Source: an uncultured Collinsella sp. (GTDB lineage Bacteria > Actinomycetota > Coriobacteriia > Coriobacteriales > Coriobacteriaceae). From it: a stretch of DNA of 8,253 bases. Below, piece after piece: positions 5,795 through 8,253 of the stretch. The stretch spans positions 1 through 8,253 of the forward strand of contig CABQXG010000047.1 of the NCBI GenBank assembly GCA_902468045.1, in the 5' to 3' direction. Numbering within the stretch: the first letter of the stretch is position 1; each line of letters starts with the position of its first letter. The position numbers and the translations under genes are program-made. Under the pieces are notes generated by a model. That model made no database searches. It was given only the letters and a program-made list of their open reading frames with translations, and was not told where the DNA came from.

Positions 5795-5873
5795 GCCATC
5801 CCCCAAATCCGTGCAAATTGCTTATCCACGGTATGGTACCAGCATTTTGGCTCTTTCACTTTTTACGAAGTCG

Positions 5874-6992
5874 CTAGGCCAACGAGGACCGCACATCATA
5901 GAGCGCCTTTGCAATCGCGGCCACGGCCTCACTCGATTGGTCGCTCCACGGCATCGACGTCATGATGCTCATAACATAGCTATGGCCGTCGACGTCGATC
6001 AGTCCGGCATCACATGTCGAATAGCAACCGTCCTCGCTGATCCAGCCTGCCTTGTTGCGCACCGAGACCTGATCGTCCGCAATGCCATCGCGAATAAACG
6101 AGCGCGATGTTGATGCCAGAAGGCCCGACAACCACCGTGAAGTCTCGGTATCCGTGCTCAGATACACGCTCATCTCACGCCATAACCTAGCAGAAGTGCG
6201 CGGGCAATAGGTGGGAAAATCACTCATCGGATCGAGCGCGGTATCGTAATCGATGCCAAGACCGACAATCCAATCCTCGTAGCCATCTTGATCAAACGCC
6301 GCGCGTAACGCAATAAACGAATCGTTATCCGAATTAACGACCGCGGCCTCGATTAGGTCGCGCACCGTCTGCCAGCCCATGTTATAGCCACCATAGGTGC
6401 CAAGGGAATCATCGAGTGAGACCTGACCCGTCTCGACCAGGGATTCGCAGATGTACAACGCATAGAGTGCCTTGTAGCTACTCGCGCCGTAAACCTCGAC
6501 ATCGGCGTTATACGTCACGCCCTTGCCGCTCGACAAATCGTAAAACACCACGCCCACATCGCCCAATTCCTGGGCCTGATCAAGGGCATCTTGGAGCGCG
6601 GCGAGGCTCCCATCCTCCAGGGCGGGGATCTGATCATCAACCAATGAGAAGGTCTGCACGGTATCGCCTGAGGGAATATCGTTAAAGTCCGCCTTCGAAA
6701 GCCTCGTCTTAAGGCTCGCTGTCGACAGGGTTTGACTTGCGGTGGCTTTAGATTCAGAGACCTTTTTGTTTTGCATCTGTACCGTTGACGCATCTGAGTG
6801 TGCCATTCGCTCCGACGCGTAGGTTTTGGCGGTAATTCCGAGGATAATAACCGTCAACGTTAGCATCCCAATGGCGACAATCTTCGTTACGCGGATGCGA
6901 ACGTCAGCGAGGCCACGCGAAGGCGTGCCCTTCGTCTCATATCTGCTGCCATGCTGCGGCACATACTCGTCCCGCGATGCGTTGTTTCGCAC
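5874..6992 (-). CDS. Membrane-anchored beta-lactamase-fold serine hydrolase (class A-like)
   Basis: 372 residues: a basic cytoplasmic N-terminus (1-37), a signal-anchor helix (about 38-55), a Ser/Thr-rich linker (60-125) and an extracytoplasmic class A beta-lactamase-like domain. Active-site motifs are S171-S-Y-K174 (SxxK), S221-D-N223 (SDN) and K314-A-G316 in place of KTG. I cannot see a clear ExxLN omega-loop motif for the deacylating Glu, so true beta-lactamase activity is doubtful. A peptidoglycan-related or penicillin-binding role is equally possible. Cysteines C263, C329 and C333 lie in the domain. The start is GTG 6992, supported by AGGAG at 6998-7002 five bases upstream. A promoter candidate lies 38 bases upstream of it. 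The gene may read through into mtnN, 79 bases downstream, since no terminator is evident between them. Confidence 0.85.
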   Translation of the reverse strand: MRNNASRDEYVPQHGSRYETKGTPSRGLADVRIRVTKIVAIGMLTLTVIILGITAKTYASERMAHSDASTVQMQNKKVSESKATASQTLSTASLKTRLSKADFNDIPSGDTVQTFSLVDDQIPALEDGSLAALQDALDQAQELGDVGVVFYDLSSGKGVTYNADVEVYGASSYKALYALYICESLVETGQVSLDDSLGTYGGYNMGWQTVRDLIEAAVVNSDNDSFIALRAAFDQDGYEDWIVGLGIDYDTALDPMSDFPTYCPRTSARLWREMSVYLSTDTETSRWLSGLLASTSRSFIRDGIADDQVSVRNKAGWISEDGCYSTCDAGLIDVDGHSYVMSIMTSMPWSDQSSEAVAAIAKALYDVRSSLA

Positions 6993-7029
6993 GTGGTCTC
7001 CTGACTGCTACCGTTTATATACGAGCAGC

Positions 7030-7057
7030 ATAATACCGAGCAGGCATTTCTTTCCAA
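7030..7057 (-). promoter_or_regulatory. Candidate promoter of the serine hydrolase gene
   Basis: On the minus strand TTGGAA (7057-7052), a 16-base spacer and TATTAT (7035-7030) precede the GTG start, giving a leader of about 30 bases that contains the AGGAG site. A 10-bp palindrome TCTTTAAAGA (7082-7091) lies 25 bases upstream and could be a regulator site. Both are read by eye only. Confidence 0.5.
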
Positions 7058-7150
7058 AGATATTCAGCGGCGTTTAAGGTGTCTTTAAAGAAACCACAAG
7101 CGTATTTATCCAAATGGCGCGACTCTGTTGCGCATCTCTGTCCAAAACGC

Positions 7151-7217
7151 AGTTGCGGTGAAATAGTTCCTGTTTGGGCGGCATAAGCCGAAAAACAAGA
7201 GCTATTCCACCGCAACT
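7151..7217. repeat. 67-base near-perfect palindrome between pflA and the hydrolase gene
   Basis: The arms 7151-7175 and 7193-7217 match as reverse complements at 22 of 25 positions, and all three differences are transitions. The centre holds its own hairpin, CGGC-ATAA-GCCG (7179-7190). On the minus strand the structure is followed by GCGTTTTGG, so it might act as a late terminator for pflA. Its size and near-perfect arms suggest a MITE-like or REP-like element. Confidence 0.65.
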
Positions 7218-7244
7218 TGACGGGGCTCTTTAGCAATCAACTAG

Positions 7245-7287
7245 GTGCCCGGGGCACTCATTTAAGTCTGTCCCCAATGAGTGCCCT
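7245..7287. repeat. REP-like palindrome just downstream of pflA
   Basis: GGGCACTCATT (7252-7262) pairs exactly with AATGAGTGCCC (7276-7286) around a 13-base loop containing GTCTGTCCCC. The same GGGCAC arm can instead pair with GTGCCC at 7245-7250, forming a 13-base palindrome, so two folds compete. The GTCTGTCCCC/GTGCCC wording resembles REP elements that travel with Y1-type (RAYT) transposases in other bacteria. No transposase is in the window. It lies 20 bases after the pflA stop and may also end its transcript. Confidence 0.55.
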
Positions 7288-7306
7288 TGGGGGCGAAAAT
7301 GGATCG

Positions 7307-8125
7307 CTAGCCGATGGCGTTTTTGAGTTCCGCGCGGCGCTTTTTCATGCCCATCATGACGGCGTTGCGCAGCTCGGGCATGCGCGCGGTATCCATCTGT
7401 GGAACGCCCTCGAGCTTATAGGGAATCCCCAGCTGCTCATACTTGACGACACCCATCGTGTGATACGGCAGCATTTCCAGACCGACCACGTTATGCCACG
7501 GGGCGATCAGGCGGCCGAGCGCCTCGCACTCCTCAACCGTATCGGTAATGCCCGGCACCACCACGTGGCGGATAACGACCTTAATCTTGCGACGCGCAAG
7601 CTCGTCACCAAACGCCAGAATGCGTGCGGGATCGCAACCGGTCAGCTTTTTATGCTCGACGGGATCGGCGTGTTTAATGTCGAGCAGCACCATATCGGTC
7701 TCGTTGAGTACGGCATCGAACTTCTCGGGATGCGCGGGGTCGAACGCATAGCCGCAGCTATCCAAGCAGGTGTGCACTCGACCATCGGGGTTGTTGTGCA
7801 TGGCGCGGAACAGGTCGGCCAAAAACTCAGGCTGCAGGAGCGGCTCGCCGCCGGATACCGTAATACCACCGCTGCGGTAAAACTCATGGTTGCTCTGGAA
7901 CTCGTCCATCAGGTGCTCGACGGTCACCATGGTGCCACCGTTAACCGACCAGGTATCGGGGTTGTGGCAATACGCACAGCGCATGGGGCAGCCCTGAACA
8001 AACACCACAAAGCGGATGCCGGGTCCATCGACCGTTCCCATCGTCTCAATCGAATGCACGCGGCCCAGGACAAACGCAGAGTCCTCAGGACGAGCGTCCA
8101 CACCCTCAAGCGTCATCTCAGCCAT
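7307..8125 (-). CDS. pflA: Pyruvate formate-lyase activating enzyme (radical SAM)
   Basis: Uses a [4Fe-4S] cluster and SAM to make the glycyl radical on pyruvate formate-lyase, which splits pyruvate to acetyl-CoA and formate in anaerobic fermentation; cytosolic. The 272 residues carry the cluster motif C46-PMR-C50-AY-C53 followed by HNPDTW, the upstream GTVDGPGIRFVVFVQGC typical of PflA, SGGEPLLQ (91-98, SAM binding) and a later DIKH. Near the end is LPYHTMG with the KYEQLG and Y-x-L segments of the family. There is no ferredoxin-like insert, which supports a simple PflA over larger glycyl-radical activases. The start ATG 8125 has an AAGG/GCGGGA stretch upstream. The lyase gene pflB is not in the window; it would be expected beyond the right edge. 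Its own promoter candidate suggests separate expression. Confidence 0.93.
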   Translation of the reverse strand: MAEMTLEGVDARPEDSAFVLGRVHSIETMGTVDGPGIRFVVFVQGCPMRCAYCHNPDTWSVNGGTMVTVEHLMDEFQSNHEFYRSGGITVSGGEPLLQPEFLADLFRAMHNNPDGRVHTCLDSCGYAFDPAHPEKFDAVLNETDMVLLDIKHADPVEHKKLTGCDPARILAFGDELARRKIKVVIRHVVVPGITDTVEECEALGRLIAPWHNVVGLEMLPYHTMGVVKYEQLGIPYKLEGVPQMDTARMPELRNAVMMGMKKRRAELKNAIG

Positions 8126-8174
8126 TCCCGCTACCTTGCCTCTCTTTGGTTTTAGTTACATAAATGCCAGAGCC

Positions 8175-8202
8175 ATTCTAGCCCATACGCATGATGGTGA
8201 AA
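8175..8202 (-). promoter_or_regulatory. Candidate pflA promoter
   Basis: On the minus strand TTTCAC (8202-8197), a 16-base spacer and TAGAAT (8180-8175) lie about 50 bases before the pflA ATG. The -10 is good and the -35 weak, which would fit activator-dependent expression. No terminator hairpin with a T-run is visible in the 98 bases between this region and the window edge. Confidence 0.45.
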
Positions 8203-8206
8203 CGGT

Positions 8207-8221
8207 TTGGCGGCCAATTGG
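8207..8221. promoter_or_regulatory. Short palindromes upstream of the pflA promoter, possible operator
   Basis: TTGGC-G-GCCAA (8207-8217) is a perfect palindrome overlapping CCAATTGG (8214-8221). It sits just upstream of the candidate -35, where an activator of fermentative genes might bind. It does not match the FNR or Rex consensus I know. It could be chance. Confidence 0.25.
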
Positions 8222-8253
8222 ATTGTCCTATTTGGCCCCACGCAAGTGCGGCG

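Noticed and set aside
7217..8155. Long plus-strand open frame (312 residues) opposite pflA
   Set aside because: It is fully antisense to a clear PflA with intact motifs, has no recognisable domain and is explained by GC-rich codon bias.
1..8253. CRISPR array, tRNA or rRNA genes, insertion-sequence transposase
   Set aside because: No regularly spaced repeats, no tRNA cloverleaf signature and no transposase or integrase motif were seen on either strand.

Overview
The window looks like a chromosomal segment of a GC-rich, anaerobic, gut-type actinobacterium of the Coriobacteriia (Collinsella-like). That placement is inferred from GC-rich core genes, pyruvate formate-lyase metabolism and the style of the accessory genes; no rRNA or marker search was possible. 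Five conserved housekeeping-type genes flank a less GC-rich accessory block.

Layout. Homoserine kinase (thrB, 70-951, +) lies at the left. It is followed by a 415-base non-coding stretch holding a large nested foldback (975-1092) and a second terminator-like structure ending in six T (1222-1274). The accessory block (about 1275-4400) has two units. Unit one is a small HipB-like XRE repressor gene (1367-1630, -) divergent from a single-pass membrane protein gene with tandem Cys-rich repeats (1731-2744, +). A TATCC-N7-GGATA palindrome sits in the spacer of a good candidate promoter between them. Unit two is a two-gene operon on the minus strand: a DUF3990-type ADP-ribosyltransferase-like protein (3646-4329), then an overlapping XRE-type helix-turn-helix protein (2982-3680). 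This arrangement resembles a toxin-antitoxin module. The two units converge on a shared hairpin terminator (2827-2858).

Right of the block, all genes are on the minus strand: the ribosome-assembly GTPase engB (4424-5014), an MTA/SAH nucleosidase (5054-5794), a membrane-anchored beta-lactamase-fold serine hydrolase (5874-6992) and the pyruvate formate-lyase activating enzyme pflA (7307-8125). A 314-base gap between pflA and the hydrolase holds two palindromic repeat elements and the hydrolase promoter.

The most interesting site is the exact 20-bp inverted repeat at 4346-4392. Each arm is itself a TATCAC-N4-GTGATA dyad, and the element is followed by seven T on the minus strand. It therefore looks at once like the engB terminator and the operator/promoter of the DUF3990/HTH module, placed about 10 bases before that operon's ribosome-binding site. 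Several genes were given ATG starts downstream of TTG or GTG triplets that open the reading frame, because the ribosome-binding sites favour the ATG.
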